From contig JAWSUT010000003.1 in the NCBI GenBank assembly GCA_033549345.1, forward strand, positions 62,001-126,000: a DNA stretch of 64,000 nt, read 5' to 3'. The first letter of the stretch is position 1. Each line of letters begins with the position of its first letter. Shown piece after piece: positions 30,918 to 38,994 of this stretch. A model generated the notes under the pieces. That model did no database searches and was not told the DNA's origin. It saw only the letters and a program-made list of their open reading frames with translations. The stretch comes from JAWSUT01 sp033549345. Lineage in GTDB: Bacteria > Bacillota > Dethiobacteria > Dethiobacterales > Dethiobacteraceae. Position numbers and translations under genes: made by a program.

Positions 30918-31035
30918 TATATTCAACTGCTTATCTGTATACACCAATATTGCCACTCCTGGCATATTATATAGTACTTATTCAGGTTAATCCGGCGTAG
31001 CAGGGTGAACAGACCATCATATGGGAGGAACTCTG

Positions 31036-31284
31036 ATGAGTTATTCAAAGTTTTTAACGCTCCCTGCAAAAACTTTTTTGGGCATACTGATTGTTACATC
31101 TGTTCTTTTATACGGGCCTGCTTCTGTTTTAGAGAATCTGGAGTTATATGATATGGCAGTTGAGAGCAGGACGTTTATTGGGTTACTTTTTCTTAGTTCT
31201 ACAGGATTTCTCATGGCACATTTTATACAATACATTTATGGGGTTCTGAAATTCTATATTGTAAAGAAAGATAAGGATGTTTAA
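31036..31284 (+). CDS. SieB-like membrane fragment
   Basis: This 82-aa protein reads YSKFLTLPAKTFLGILIVTSVLLYGP, then a loop, then TFIGLLFLSSTGFLMAHFIQYIYG. This matches the N-terminal membrane half of proteins annotated as superinfection exclusion protein B (SieB). Family members are usually about twice as long, with a cytosolic C-terminal part missing here, so it is a truncated or short variant. The ATG at 31036 has GGGAGGAA upstream. A terminator follows. It marks the right end of the AT-rich islet. The SieB link is from memory of family members. Confidence 0.5.
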   Translation: MSYSKFLTLPAKTFLGILIVTSVLLYGPASVLENLELYDMAVESRTFIGLLFLSSTGFLMAHFIQYIYGVLKFYIVKKDKDV

Positions 31285-31300
31285 CCTTTATAATGAATTA

Positions 31301-31328
31301 AAATACCGCAAGCGATTGCGGTATTTTT
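31301..31328 (+). terminator. Terminator at the right end of the islet
   Basis: AAATACCGCAA / TTGCGGTATTT perfect 11-bp stem with a GCGA loop and trailing T. Confidence 0.85.
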
Positions 31329-31494
31329 CATGGGATTAGAGGAGCTCCCTGTGATGGCAATACTTAGGTATAGTTATGAGCATAATAGCTTTGGAGAAGC
31401 CTGGACAAGCAACGTCAGGGCAGGATGAGTGGATGAATTTGTCTAAATATGATATTATGCAAGCTAGAATATTTGAATCAGTCAGGAGGTTTTT

Positions 31495-32481
31495 ATGAAT
31501 AAGAAAATCAGAATCGGGATTGTCGGCTATGGAAATTTGGGAAAAGGTGTGGAAATGGCTCTTGGGAAAAGTTCGGACTTTGAACTCAAAGCGATATTTA
31601 CACGGAGAGAACCGGAGACGCTGCAGTCGGTGACCGCTGCTGCGCCGTTTGAGCATATTTCCAAAGCCGGAGATTATGCGGGAGAAATTGATGTGATGAT
31701 TCTCTGCGGGGGTTCGGCTACCGATATTCCGGAACAGGGGCCCCATTTTGCCGCGATGTTTAATACGGTTGACAGTTTTGATACACATGCCAGAATTCCT
31801 GAGTACTTTCAGACCATGGATGAAGTTGCACGTAAAAATGAACATATCAGTGTAATTTCGACCGGGTGGGATCCCGGGCTTTTCTCTCTGAACCGGATGA
31901 TTGCCGAGGCGATTTTGCCTGAGGGCAGAGAGTATACTTTCTGGGGCAAAGGTGTCAGCCAGGGTCACTCCGATGCGATACGGCGTATACCCGGGGTAAA
32001 GGCGGGAGTTCAGTATACTATTCCCAGAAAAGAAGCTCTTGACCGTGTGCGTGCGGGTGAAAACCCCGATTTGTCTACCAGGGAGAAGCATCTACGGGAA
32101 TGCTATGTGGTGGCCGAAGAAGGTGCAAACAAAGATGAGCTGACGCAAACGATTAAGAATATGCCCAACTACTTTTCCGATTACGACACAACTGTACATT
32201 TTATCACAGAAGAAGAATTAAAGCGTGAACATGCCACGATGCCGCATGGTGGTTTTGTTATCCGCAGCGGCCAAACAGGTGTCAAGAGTAAGCAAATTGT
32301 GGAGTTCAGCCTGAATCTGGACAGCAATCCGGAATTTACAGCCAGCGTCATGGTCGCCTATGCCCGGGCTGCTTATCGTCTGGCATGTGAAAAACAAAGC
32401 GGGGCAAAAACTGTCTTTGATATCGCTCCTGCCTACCTGTCGCCCAGATCCTCAGCCGATTTGATGAGAGAGTTACTGTAA
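31495..32481 (+). CDS. ddh: meso-Diaminopimelate D-dehydrogenase
   Basis: This 328-aa NADPH-dependent enzyme makes meso-diaminopimelate directly from tetrahydrodipicolinate and ammonia, a one-step shortcut in lysine and cell-wall synthesis. The nucleotide site is VGYGNLGKGVE. DSFDTHARIPEYF, STGWDPGLFSLNRM, GKGVSQGHSDAIRRIPGV and MPHGGFVIRSG are landmarks of the family. The length matches Ddh. AGGAGG lies just before the ATG. It is a single gene immediately to the right of the AT-rich islet. Confidence 0.95.
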   Translation: MNKKIRIGIVGYGNLGKGVEMALGKSSDFELKAIFTRREPETLQSVTAAAPFEHISKAGDYAGEIDVMILCGGSATDIPEQGPHFAAMFNTVDSFDTHARIPEYFQTMDEVARKNEHISVISTGWDPGLFSLNRMIAEAILPEGREYTFWGKGVSQGHSDAIRRIPGVKAGVQYTIPRKEALDRVRAGENPDLSTREKHLRECYVVAEEGANKDELTQTIKNMPNYFSDYDTTVHFITEEELKREHATMPHGGFVIRSGQTGVKSKQIVEFSLNLDSNPEFTASVMVAYARAAYRLACEKQSGAKTVFDIAPAYLSPRSSADLMRELL

Positions 32482-32527
32482 AGAGCAAAATAAAAAAATA
32501 ACAAAACAAAATACTACAAAATTCCCC

Positions 32528-32556
32528 TTGCACCGATGATAAATATGTTATATTTT
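32528..32556 (+). promoter_or_regulatory. Possible promoter of the Spo0E-like gene
   Basis: TTGCAC followed by TATATT (15 bp) or TATTTT (17 bp), about 70 bp before the GTG start. Spacing is ambiguous. Confidence 0.35.
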
Positions 32557-32626
32557 GATACTTGGAAACTAAACCTACAGACTATGCAGTCGTTATACAA
32601 AACGTCATTTTTTCAGGAGGATTGTT

Positions 32627-32830
32627 GTGCAGGAAAAAATGGTTTATACCGAACAGTGTGCAGGGCAGGTTCAAAAAGCCTGGGAAAACAGACTCTATGA
32701 CCTGGAAGCAGCCAGAGAAAAACTATATTTGTTAGCTAAGCATTACGGAATGACGAATCCGCTCACACTTCGACAAAGCAAACTTGTGGACAACCTCATT
32801 CTTTTGCAGATGAAAAAGCGAAGAAATTAG
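32627..32830 (+). CDS. Spo0E-like aspartyl-phosphate phosphatase
   Basis: This 67-aa two-helix protein ends with RQSKLVDNLILLQMKKRRN, close to the Spo0E family motif SQxLDxLI. The first helix (VQKAWENRLYDLEAAREKLYLLAKHYG) also fits. Spo0E proteins remove phosphate from Spo0A and delay sporulation. Here Leu-Val replaces Glu-Leu before the Asp, so it is a divergent member. GTG start with AGGAGG upstream; strong terminator downstream. Confidence 0.75.
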   Translation: MQEKMVYTEQCAGQVQKAWENRLYDLEAAREKLYLLAKHYGMTNPLTLRQSKLVDNLILLQMKKRRN

Positions 32831-32851
32831 TAAAAGCTTTTTTCCTGGCAG

Positions 32852-32880
32852 AAAAAAGGCCGATCATCGGCCTTTTTTTT
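32852..32880. terminator. Bidirectional terminator
   Basis: AAAAAAGGCCGA / TCGGCCTTTTTT perfect 12-bp stem with a 3-nt loop, between the Spo0E-like gene and the convergent membrane protein gene. Confidence 0.9.
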
Positions 32881-33406
32881 AATGGAGATATGTTTCGTTA
32901 CCGGTCTGATCTGCTGAGAAAAGGGGAAGTTTTTCATCATCCTCAGCCGGCAATTGGTCCGGGAAAAGCGATGCGTGCCCCAGTTTTGCGGCAAGAATCC
33001 CGTTTGTTACACCAAAAATGATGTGGTCGACCAGTGAGAGAAGCGGCGTAAGTGGTTTCTTACTTTTGGATGTGATTCCTAGCCGGTTGCTCAGTCCAAA
33101 AAGGCCAAACCAGTACAACGAGCCGACGGCAGCGCCTTTGAGGGCTGCATGGTCTTTGCCGGTTGCGGATAAAGTATAGACGACTGAAGTGCCAAAGGCG
33201 GCTGTTAAAGCCTGGTTGGCCAGTGATCCCAGCAGTTTACCCTGCGGGCTGCGTATATTGTCGGTAAAAAGGCTGCCCGCAAGCTGGCCGTATTTTCGGT
33301 CTGTCAGGCCGCTGTGATATTCAATTGTGTTTATAATTCTGCCGGGAATGGCCGAGATAATCCCGGAAACAACTCCCAGGAGCACTCTGTCCCTGATTCT
33401 CGACAT
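32879..33406 (-). CDS. Membrane protein of unknown function, 175 aa
   Basis: The start at 33406 (MSRIRDRVLLGVVSGIISAIPG) has AAAGGGTGA upstream; the frame extends further but without a ribosome site. The protein has about four weakly hydrophobic helices rich in Gly and Ala (LLGSLANQALTAAFGTSVVYTL, LKGAAVGSLYWFGLFG, LSLVDHIIFGVTNGILAAKLG). It reads like a conserved membrane protein of anaerobic Firmicutes, but I cannot name a family. Confidence 0.7.
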   Translation of the reverse strand: MSRIRDRVLLGVVSGIISAIPGRIINTIEYHSGLTDRKYGQLAGSLFTDNIRSPQGKLLGSLANQALTAAFGTSVVYTLSATGKDHAALKGAAVGSLYWFGLFGLSNRLGITSKSKKPLTPLLSLVDHIIFGVTNGILAAKLGHASLFPDQLPAEDDEKLPLFSADQTGNETYLH

Positions 33407-33547
33407 TTCGATCACCCTTTCCAATCTTGGTCCTATAGTTTTTGTGTTCCTGGCGGGAATTATCCTAAAACCGGTCCAAAAGAGGAGTTTTAGCGGTTTT
33501 TCTCGAATAAAAAACAAGCCTAAAAATACGAACTAATGGAGGGTAAC

Positions 33548-33886
33548 ATGTTCTGTCCAAAGTGTGGAGATGAATTTGTCAAAGGGCAAACTGTTTGCCC
33601 GGACTGTAAAATTAACCTGAAGGATGACCCGCCTGCTGTGCAACAGGCAGAGTATGTAGAATTGGTAACGGTACTGAAAGCGCAGGACTTATCGGAACTG
33701 TTGGTGGCCAAGTCTGTGCTGGAAGGGGCCGGTATCCGTTATTTTGCCAAGGGAGAAGGCCTGCAGAATTTGTTTGGCGGCGGCCGGTTTGGGTTGGGTT
33801 TTAATTCGCTGGTGGGGCCTGTGGAGATTCAGGTGTCCAAAGAAGATGTGGAAGCGGCAAGAGCACTTTTAGCCGTTGATGAGTAA
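33548..33886 (+). CDS. Zinc-ribbon plus DUF2007-like protein
   Basis: This 112-aa protein begins with a zinc ribbon (CPKCGDEF, then CPDCKINL). It ends with a DUF2007-like domain (LVTVLKAQDLSELLVAKSVLEGAGIRYFA, then VEIQVSKEDVEAARALLA), a PII-like small fold. Proteins of this build are common and without assigned function. The ATG at 33548 is preferred because GGAGGG lies just before it. Tryptophanase begins 28 bp later and may be co-transcribed. Confidence 0.8.
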   Translation: MFCPKCGDEFVKGQTVCPDCKINLKDDPPAVQQAEYVELVTVLKAQDLSELLVAKSVLEGAGIRYFAKGEGLQNLFGGGRFGLGFNSLVGPVEIQVSKEDVEAARALLAVDE

Positions 33887-33914
33887 ATATAACTGAGCAA
33901 GGTTGTGATTTAAT

Positions 33915-35288
33915 ATGCCGAAAATTCCGGAACCGTACAGGATAAAAATGATAGAACCGATTCAGCTGATTCCGCGGGAAGAGCGGGAAAGAAAGCTGGC
34001 GGAGGCTTACTACAACGTCTTTGCGCTGCGGGCGGAAGATGTTTTTATTGATTTACTGACCGATAGTGGTACCGGTGCCATGAGCGATGCCCAATGGGGT
34101 GCCATGATGACGGGTGATGAGTCGTATGCCGGCAGCCGCAGTTACTACCGGCTTGTGGATGTATGCCGTAACATATTCGGCCATCAGTATTTTTCACCTA
34201 CTCACCAGGGTCGCGGAGCAGAAAATGTTCTTTTCCCGCTGCTGATTAAGCCGGGTCAAATTGTCATCGGCAATATGCACTTCGACACGACCAAGGCCCA
34301 TATTGAACTCAAGGGCGGGCAGGCTGTTAACTGTGTGATAAATGAAGCATATGACACTGCTGATCAATCGCCGTTTAAAGGAAATATGGACTTGGACCTC
34401 CTGGACCAACAGGTACGGGAGTATGGCGCAGAGCGGGTCGCATTTATCCTCTTAACGGTAACATGCAACAGTGCGGGTGGGCAGCCTGTGTCCATGGCAA
34501 ATATCCGTGCCGTAAAGGAAGCGGCGGATCACTACGGGTTGCCTCTGTTTCTGGATGCAGCCCGTTTTGCCGAGAATGCCTACTTTATTAAGAAGCGGGA
34601 GGCAGGCTACGCTGCTAAGTCGATAACCGATATTGTCCGGGAAATGTTTTCCTATGCAGACGGGTTCACCATGAGCGCCAAGAAAGACGGTCTTGTCAAT
34701 ATCGGCGGGTTAATTGGTATCCGTGATGACGAAGGGCTCTATAATCAGGTGCGGGCCAAGCTGGTTCCCTATGAAGGCTTCCCTACGTACGGCGGACTGG
34801 CAGGGCGCGACCTGGAAGCTCTGGCCAGGGGCTTCCGGGAAGTGGTGGAAGAGTCATATCTGGAAGCACGAATCGGCCAGGTTGCCTATCTTGGTGAAAA
34901 GCTGCTTCGTGCCGGTATTCCTATTCAGCAGCCTGTGGGAGGTCATGCTGTTTTTGTTGATGCCGGCAGGTTTCTGGACCATCTGCCCGGAGAACAGTTC
35001 CCCGCACAGGCACTGACGATTGAGCTTTACCTGGAAGCCGGCGTGCGTGGTGTGGAAGTGGGCTCGTTTCTTTTGGGGCGGGACCCGCTGACAGGTGAAC
35101 AGCTCATTTCGCCTTTGGAATTTTTGCGGCTAACAATTCCGCGCCGGGTATATACCAACAATCACATGGATTACGTGGCGGAAGCCCTCACTACTATTTA
35201 CGGCCGCAGAGGAAAAGTTCGCGGTGTCCGTATTGTGGAGGAACCACCCGTATTGCGGCATTTTACCGCGAAACTGTCTCTGATTTAG
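33915..35288 (+). CDS. tnaA: Tryptophanase
   Basis: This 457-aa PLP enzyme of the beta-eliminating lyase family splits tryptophan into indole, pyruvate and ammonia. The PLP Lys is residue 257 in SAKKDG. Tyrosine phenol-lyase is the close relative. The choice rests on [46 protein letters not shown] and the C-terminal VLRHFTAKL, which follow E. coli TnaA; phenol-lyase has RFFTARF there. The DGLVNIGG segment is closer to phenol-lyase, so substrate preference should be considered likely but not certain. No tnaC-like leader fits in the 28-bp gap upstream. Confidence 0.88.
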   Translation: MPKIPEPYRIKMIEPIQLIPREERERKLAEAYYNVFALRAEDVFIDLLTDSGTGAMSDAQWGAMMTGDESYAGSRSYYRLVDVCRNIFGHQYFSPTHQGRGAENVLFPLLIKPGQIVIGNMHFDTTKAHIELKGGQAVNCVINEAYDTADQSPFKGNMDLDLLDQQVREYGAERVAFILLTVTCNSAGGQPVSMANIRAVKEAADHYGLPLFLDAARFAENAYFIKKREAGYAAKSITDIVREMFSYADGFTMSAKKDGLVNIGGLIGIRDDEGLYNQVRAKLVPYEGFPTYGGLAGRDLEALARGFREVVEESYLEARIGQVAYLGEKLLRAGIPIQQPVGGHAVFVDAGRFLDHLPGEQFPAQALTIELYLEAGVRGVEVGSFLLGRDPLTGEQLISPLEFLRLTIPRRVYTNNHMDYVAEALTTIYGRRGKVRGVRIVEEPPVLRHFTAKLSLI

Positions 35289-35298
35289 GAAAAAAGAG

Positions 35299-35338
35299 AA
35301 GCCAGGAGCACAAGCAGATTGCGTGTTCTCCTGGCTTT
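35299..35338. terminator. Terminator between tnaA and the MFS gene
   Basis: AAGCCAGGAG / CTCCTGGCTT stem with a 19-nt loop. The T-rich side is on the minus strand, so it mainly serves the MFS gene. Confidence 0.65.
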
Positions 35339-36551
35339 AACTTTCTGTTTTACAAAGCTCAATAATGTCCCGGTTTCTGAAGCGGACAAGAATGATGAAG
35401 GGCAAAAAAGCTAGAGCTGCTGAAAGCCAAAACGGTGCATAGGGGCTCAGGTCAAGCAGATAACTGAAGAGAGGCGGGCCTACGGCAACACCAAAAAAGC
35501 GGATACTGCCGTAGAGGGACATAATCCCCCCCCGTTCTTCTGTCGGTGCGCAGTTTGTTACCAGAATGGTCAGGGGTGGTATGATCAGGCCGCCGCCAAG
35601 ACCCATTAAAAAAGCGGCTGACAGGAAAAACCAGAGTTTCTCCAGATATGGAATGGCCAGTGATGCTGCGCCAAGCAATACAATGCCGGCAATAACGAAA
35701 TATTTCAGGTTGTCTGTTTTTTTCTGCAGATAATACCCTGAAAAAAAGGAACTGATTGTCCAGGCCGTTACCGGAATAGCGATCACTGCGCCTTTGAGTA
35801 TTCCGGTCAGGTCATAGCGGATTTCCAGTACATCGGAGAGGTAGGCCAACACACCAAACAGAATAAGGAAAGCCGTCCATGCCGTAAAATAGCTAACCCA
35901 GAGAAAGCGGCCATTTTTAGTAAAAATCTTTTTTAAATCGGAGAAATATTTGTGAAACGGCGTCTTAGGTTTATTCTCAGGCTCTTTGATAATAAAAAAT
36001 ACGGCAGCAAGAGCAGGCAGCGCAAAAGCGAGGTAGATAAAAAACGGGGCAAACCAGGCAATAAGAGCCAGAGCGGCTCCCAGGATTGGGCTAATTACTT
36101 TACCGAAAATGTTGGCTGCTTCAATGAGTCCCAGCGCCTTGGCGCGCTCATCGGTGGTAAAAATGTCTCCCACAAGGGCCATGGCAATTGGTGACATACC
36201 CGCCGCGCCGATTCCCTGGACGACTCTGCTTGCCAGGATAATGGAAAAGATGCGCGGATGCTCTGCGAACAGGGCCAGAAAACCGATAAAACTGCCGCCG
36301 AGCCCATACAGGAGCAGGGCAACAATGATCACCGTTTTACGGTGGATATGGTCGGAAATAAAACCGAAGATAGGAATGAAGACGCTGGCTGCCACAGAAT
36401 AATAGGTGACAAGCAGGGCGACCTGAAAAAGTGAAATGTCTAAGGCGGAACGAATCTGAGTGAAAACCGGGATAATCATGGAGTTACCAAAAACCATGAT
36501 AAAAGTAACAGAACTAAGTGCAGTCAGCTTTTTTTTTGTTTGCGTTCTCAT
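35337..36551 (-). CDS. MFS transporter, drug/metabolite efflux type
   Basis: This 404-aa major facilitator has about 12 helices. Motif A is GFISDHIHRKTVI, and the motif-C-like region in helix 5 is AANIFGKVISPILGAALA. The RVVQGIGAAGMSPIAMALVGDIF stretch is typical of the DHA1 drug:proton antiporter group. It is convergent with tnaA across a terminator, so export of indole is only a thought. AGGGAG precedes the ATG. Confidence 0.88.
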   Translation of the reverse strand: MRTQTKKKLTALSSVTFIMVFGNSMIIPVFTQIRSALDISLFQVALLVTYYSVAASVFIPIFGFISDHIHRKTVIIVALLLYGLGGSFIGFLALFAEHPRIFSIILASRVVQGIGAAGMSPIAMALVGDIFTTDERAKALGLIEAANIFGKVISPILGAALALIAWFAPFFIYLAFALPALAAVFFIIKEPENKPKTPFHKYFSDLKKIFTKNGRFLWVSYFTAWTAFLILFGVLAYLSDVLEIRYDLTGILKGAVIAIPVTAWTISSFFSGYYLQKKTDNLKYFVIAGIVLLGAASLAIPYLEKLWFFLSAAFLMGLGGGLIIPPLTILVTNCAPTEERGGIMSLYGSIRFFGVAVGPPLFSYLLDLSPYAPFWLSAALAFLPFIILVRFRNRDIIELCKTES

Positions 36552-36705
36552 GTTCCACTCCCTAGGTTCAGACAGAAAATAAGTTGCTCTGGTGTGACAT
36601 TAATTATACAAACAGGTAGGCCTGAAAATATTAACAAACATAAGAAGAGTCACTACGTTAAAAATAGGGTATAAAGTATGACCAAAAAGAACGGAGTGAC
36701 AAAAT

Positions 36706-37194
36706 ATGGTTAAAGCAGGTCAAATTATGGTGAATAAAACAAGTCTGGTGAAAGAATGCAGGCTCTCAATTATGGAGACGGCGCTGGTGTGGGAACTGCT
36801 GCTAACAGGATACAAGGCTGCTGCTACATTGCAGACGGCCGTCAAATGTGTTAAGAATGCTGATCTTAAGGATACTCTGGAATCGGAGCTTCGGCAATTA
36901 AACGCACAGACAGATGACTTGGAGCTGACGATCAGACAGGTGGGACTGCCGGTTCCGCTTGCACGGCCGTTACATACAGAAAAGATTCTGTTTATTGACG
37001 ACACCATGATTACCGGGGAATTACTGCGGACTATCCACCGGAGAATCGGTGCGCTAGGGTATGTAATTCGGTCTGCGATGACAAACCGCCCGCTGCGGCT
37101 GTTGGCGGCAGCTTTCCTCGTGGATGAAATGAGCCAGCTGCAGAAAATTTGTTATAGCTGCAAACGGCCGGATAAGATGTTTCAGCCTGTATAG
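36706..37194 (+). CDS. DUF3231-like protein, copy 1
   Basis: This 162-aa helical protein looks like half of a DUF3231 protein: SIMETALVWELLLTGYKAAATLQ, then LRQLNAQTDDLELTIRQVGLPVP, the turn that in the family reads GIPLP. DUF3231 proteins form ferritin-like helical bundles in spore-forming Firmicutes and have unknown function. CGGAGTG lies ~8 bases before the ATG. A related gene follows 81 bp later, then a rubrerythrin. Confidence 0.65.
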   Translation: MVKAGQIMVNKTSLVKECRLSIMETALVWELLLTGYKAAATLQTAVKCVKNADLKDTLESELRQLNAQTDDLELTIRQVGLPVPLARPLHTEKILFIDDTMITGELLRTIHRRIGALGYVIRSAMTNRPLRLLAAAFLVDEMSQLQKICYSCKRPDKMFQPV

Positions 37195-37275
37195 ATTACC
37201 CCCAGACAGCCTGAATTATCATAAATCCGTATATTTTGCGGATACTAAAAAAAAGTCGCAGACTCGGAGGACAAT

Positions 37276-37791
37276 ATGGTGCAAATAGGTAATATGCATA
37301 TCGGCAAAGCGGAAACAGCTGCACCTCCCACAGTCAGCATTATTGAAGCCGGGTTAATATGGGACATGCTGGCGGCACGGTATAAATGCATCGAAGAAAC
37401 AAACTATTATTTTACACACGCCCACGATCCGGACTTTAAAACATTTGTTTCCCGCATGGGAATGGAGCTGATTAAGGGGCAGGCGGAAGAGTTGGAGAAA
37501 CAGTGCCAGATTTTTGGAATTCCCATGCCTGACCGGCCCCCGAAGGCAGTGACGAAAAAAGAGGGCAGCAGCTATTTTAATGATGAATTTATGTTCAGGC
37601 AGATTTTTGAGGGCTGTCAGCATTTTCTGGGACGTCTTGCGAATGTTATTAGCAGCATTACTACCAATGATGCACTGAGAAAGATTTTTGAGAAATTTTT
37701 CACTGATGAGCTTTACATTTTTAATAACTTGTGTAAATATGGAAAGATGAAGGGGTGGCTGAAAGCGCCGCCCGTTTATAAGGCGGATTAG
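37276..37791 (+). CDS. DUF3231-like protein, copy 2
   Basis: This 171-aa paralogue of the preceding gene has SIIEAGLIWDMLAARYKCIEETNYY, then LIKGQAEELEKQCQIFGIPMPDRPP, the DUF3231-type signature. The two paralogues are diverged but share layout. CGGAGG lies upstream, and the rubrerythrin gene starts 29 bp after the stop. The trio is probably one transcript. Confidence 0.7.
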   Translation: MVQIGNMHIGKAETAAPPTVSIIEAGLIWDMLAARYKCIEETNYYFTHAHDPDFKTFVSRMGMELIKGQAEELEKQCQIFGIPMPDRPPKAVTKKEGSSYFNDEFMFRQIFEGCQHFLGRLANVISSITTNDALRKIFEKFFTDELYIFNNLCKYGKMKGWLKAPPVYKAD

Positions 37792-37820
37792 CTGACATCA
37801 GAACAGAAGGAGGAGAAACC

Positions 37821-38375
37821 ATGGTAAAGAATGCAATGACGGCTGATTTCCTGCGCTCTGCATACGGCGGGGAAAGTATGGCTCACATGCGCTATCTGAT
37901 CTGGGGTGAAACAGCGGATAAAGAAGGGATGCCAAATATCGCCCGACTGTTTCGGGCAATTGCGTTTGCCGAATGGGCTCATGCCAGAAATCATTTCGAT
38001 GAATTAAAAGCACAAAAAGGAGATTATACCGTACCGGCCGGCGCTGTTTTTGGCCATACAAAAACTTCGGAAAATCTGCAGGGCGCTATTGACGGAGAAC
38101 TCCATGAAGTTGAACAGATGTATCCCGTTTATCTTGAGGCTGCCCGTTTTCAGGATGAAAAAGGAGCCCAACGGACATTCCATTTTGCTCTGGAGGCAGA
38201 AAAGATCCACGCCAGGATGTTTAAAGAAGCGCAGGAAGCAGCGATGCAGGGCAAAGACATGGACTTGGGGCCGGTTTATATTTGTTCAGTCTGTGGTCAT
38301 ACCACTGCCGACACGCTGCCTGAAAAATGCCCCGTCTGCGGTGCAAAACAGGAAAAATACAGGCATTTCAAATAA
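37821..38375 (+). CDS. Rubrerythrin, second type
   Basis: This 184-aa protein has a ferritin-like domain with AYGGESMAHMRYLIWGE, FAEWAHARNHFDEL, GELHEVEQMYPVYLEAA and LEAEKIHARMFKEA as diiron ligand helices. The C-terminal rubredoxin-like domain (CSVCGHTTADTLPEKCPVCG) has close, intact CxxC pairs. It differs clearly from the rubrerythrin at 4936. It follows the DUF3231 pair in a probable operon. AGGAGG lies before the ATG. Confidence 0.93.
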   Translation: MVKNAMTADFLRSAYGGESMAHMRYLIWGETADKEGMPNIARLFRAIAFAEWAHARNHFDELKAQKGDYTVPAGAVFGHTKTSENLQGAIDGELHEVEQMYPVYLEAARFQDEKGAQRTFHFALEAEKIHARMFKEAQEAAMQGKDMDLGPVYICSVCGHTTADTLPEKCPVCGAKQEKYRHFK

Positions 38376-38378
38376 AAC

Positions 38379-38405
38379 AAATGCCGCCCGGACGGGCGGC
38401 ATTTT
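38379..38405. terminator. Bidirectional terminator
   Basis: AAATGCCGCCC / GGGCGGCATTT perfect 11-bp stem with a GGAC loop, between convergent genes. Confidence 0.85.
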
Positions 38406-38874
38406 AGTGAATGGTCACTTTTTTTGCAGCAAGATAAATCGTCATTAATGAGTGAGGCAGGGATGCCAGCAGTGCGGTGAGAAAAGGGTTCCAACGAATA
38501 CTTTGCCACATACCAAACCATTCCAGCCCAAGTTGGACGGCTACCGCGCCTGTGATAAAAATCAGAATATAGCCCGGATAGTAGTACCATGGTTTATGAT
38601 GGGGAAAAAAGACGGCAAAGGCGATGGTAGGTGGAACCCAGGCCAGAGGTGTGAAGACAGGGATACCCAGAACAGTCGGGTCACCGACCAGGCGAAAGGC
38701 ATTGAATAAAGTTTGGAAGAACCCGGTGATTACAATGGCCATGATAAATCCGAACCAGAAGCCAAAAGGAACCAAGCGTCTGATTTTGTCCTGCGGTATA
38801 ATTAAAATCATGGCGATATACAGAAAAACGGTAAGCATAAACCATAAAAACCACTGGTTTGACTGTATTGTCAT
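38404..38874 (-). CDS. Multi-helix membrane protein of unknown function
   Basis: This 156-aa, strongly hydrophobic protein has about five helices (WFLWFMLTVFLYIAMILII, PFGFWFGFIMAIVITGFF, PPTIAFAVFF, YPGYILIFITGAVAVQLGLEWFG, PFLTALLASLPHSLMTIYLA). It is rich in Trp, Phe and Pro. It may belong with the CBO0543-type proteins of Firmicutes, but I am not sure. The start at 38874 has AGGAGG upstream. Confidence 0.7.
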   Translation of the reverse strand: MTIQSNQWFLWFMLTVFLYIAMILIIPQDKIRRLVPFGFWFGFIMAIVITGFFQTLFNAFRLVGDPTVLGIPVFTPLAWVPPTIAFAVFFPHHKPWYYYPGYILIFITGAVAVQLGLEWFGMWQSIRWNPFLTALLASLPHSLMTIYLAAKKVTIH

Positions 38875-38951
38875 TTTTATTTGCCTCCTGAACTTCCTTC
38901 TATTATGAGAATACCCCAATTTTACCGGGCTCTATTCATAATACCGGAATA

Positions 38952-38960
38952 TGTTATAAT
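38952..38960 (+). promoter_or_regulatory. Extended -10 promoter of the sigma-54 activator gene
   Basis: TG-T-TATAAT extended -10 element with no good -35 box, 34 bp before the chosen ATG. Confidence 0.4.
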
Positions 38961-38994
38961 GAAGATAAAGTGCAATGAACAGGGGAGTGGGCCA

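Noticed and set aside
28280..30970. Direct repeat GGCATATTAT flanking the islet as an attachment site
   Set aside because: Only 10 bp, AT-rich, and no integrase gene; it could occur by chance. Kept only as a hint in the findings.
33915..35288. Tyrosine phenol-lyase as the identity of this gene
   Set aside because: C-terminal RHFTAKL and the GSFLLGRD and NSAGGQP blocks follow tryptophanase; phenol-lyase has RFFTARF. One segment is phenol-lyase-like, so some doubt remains.
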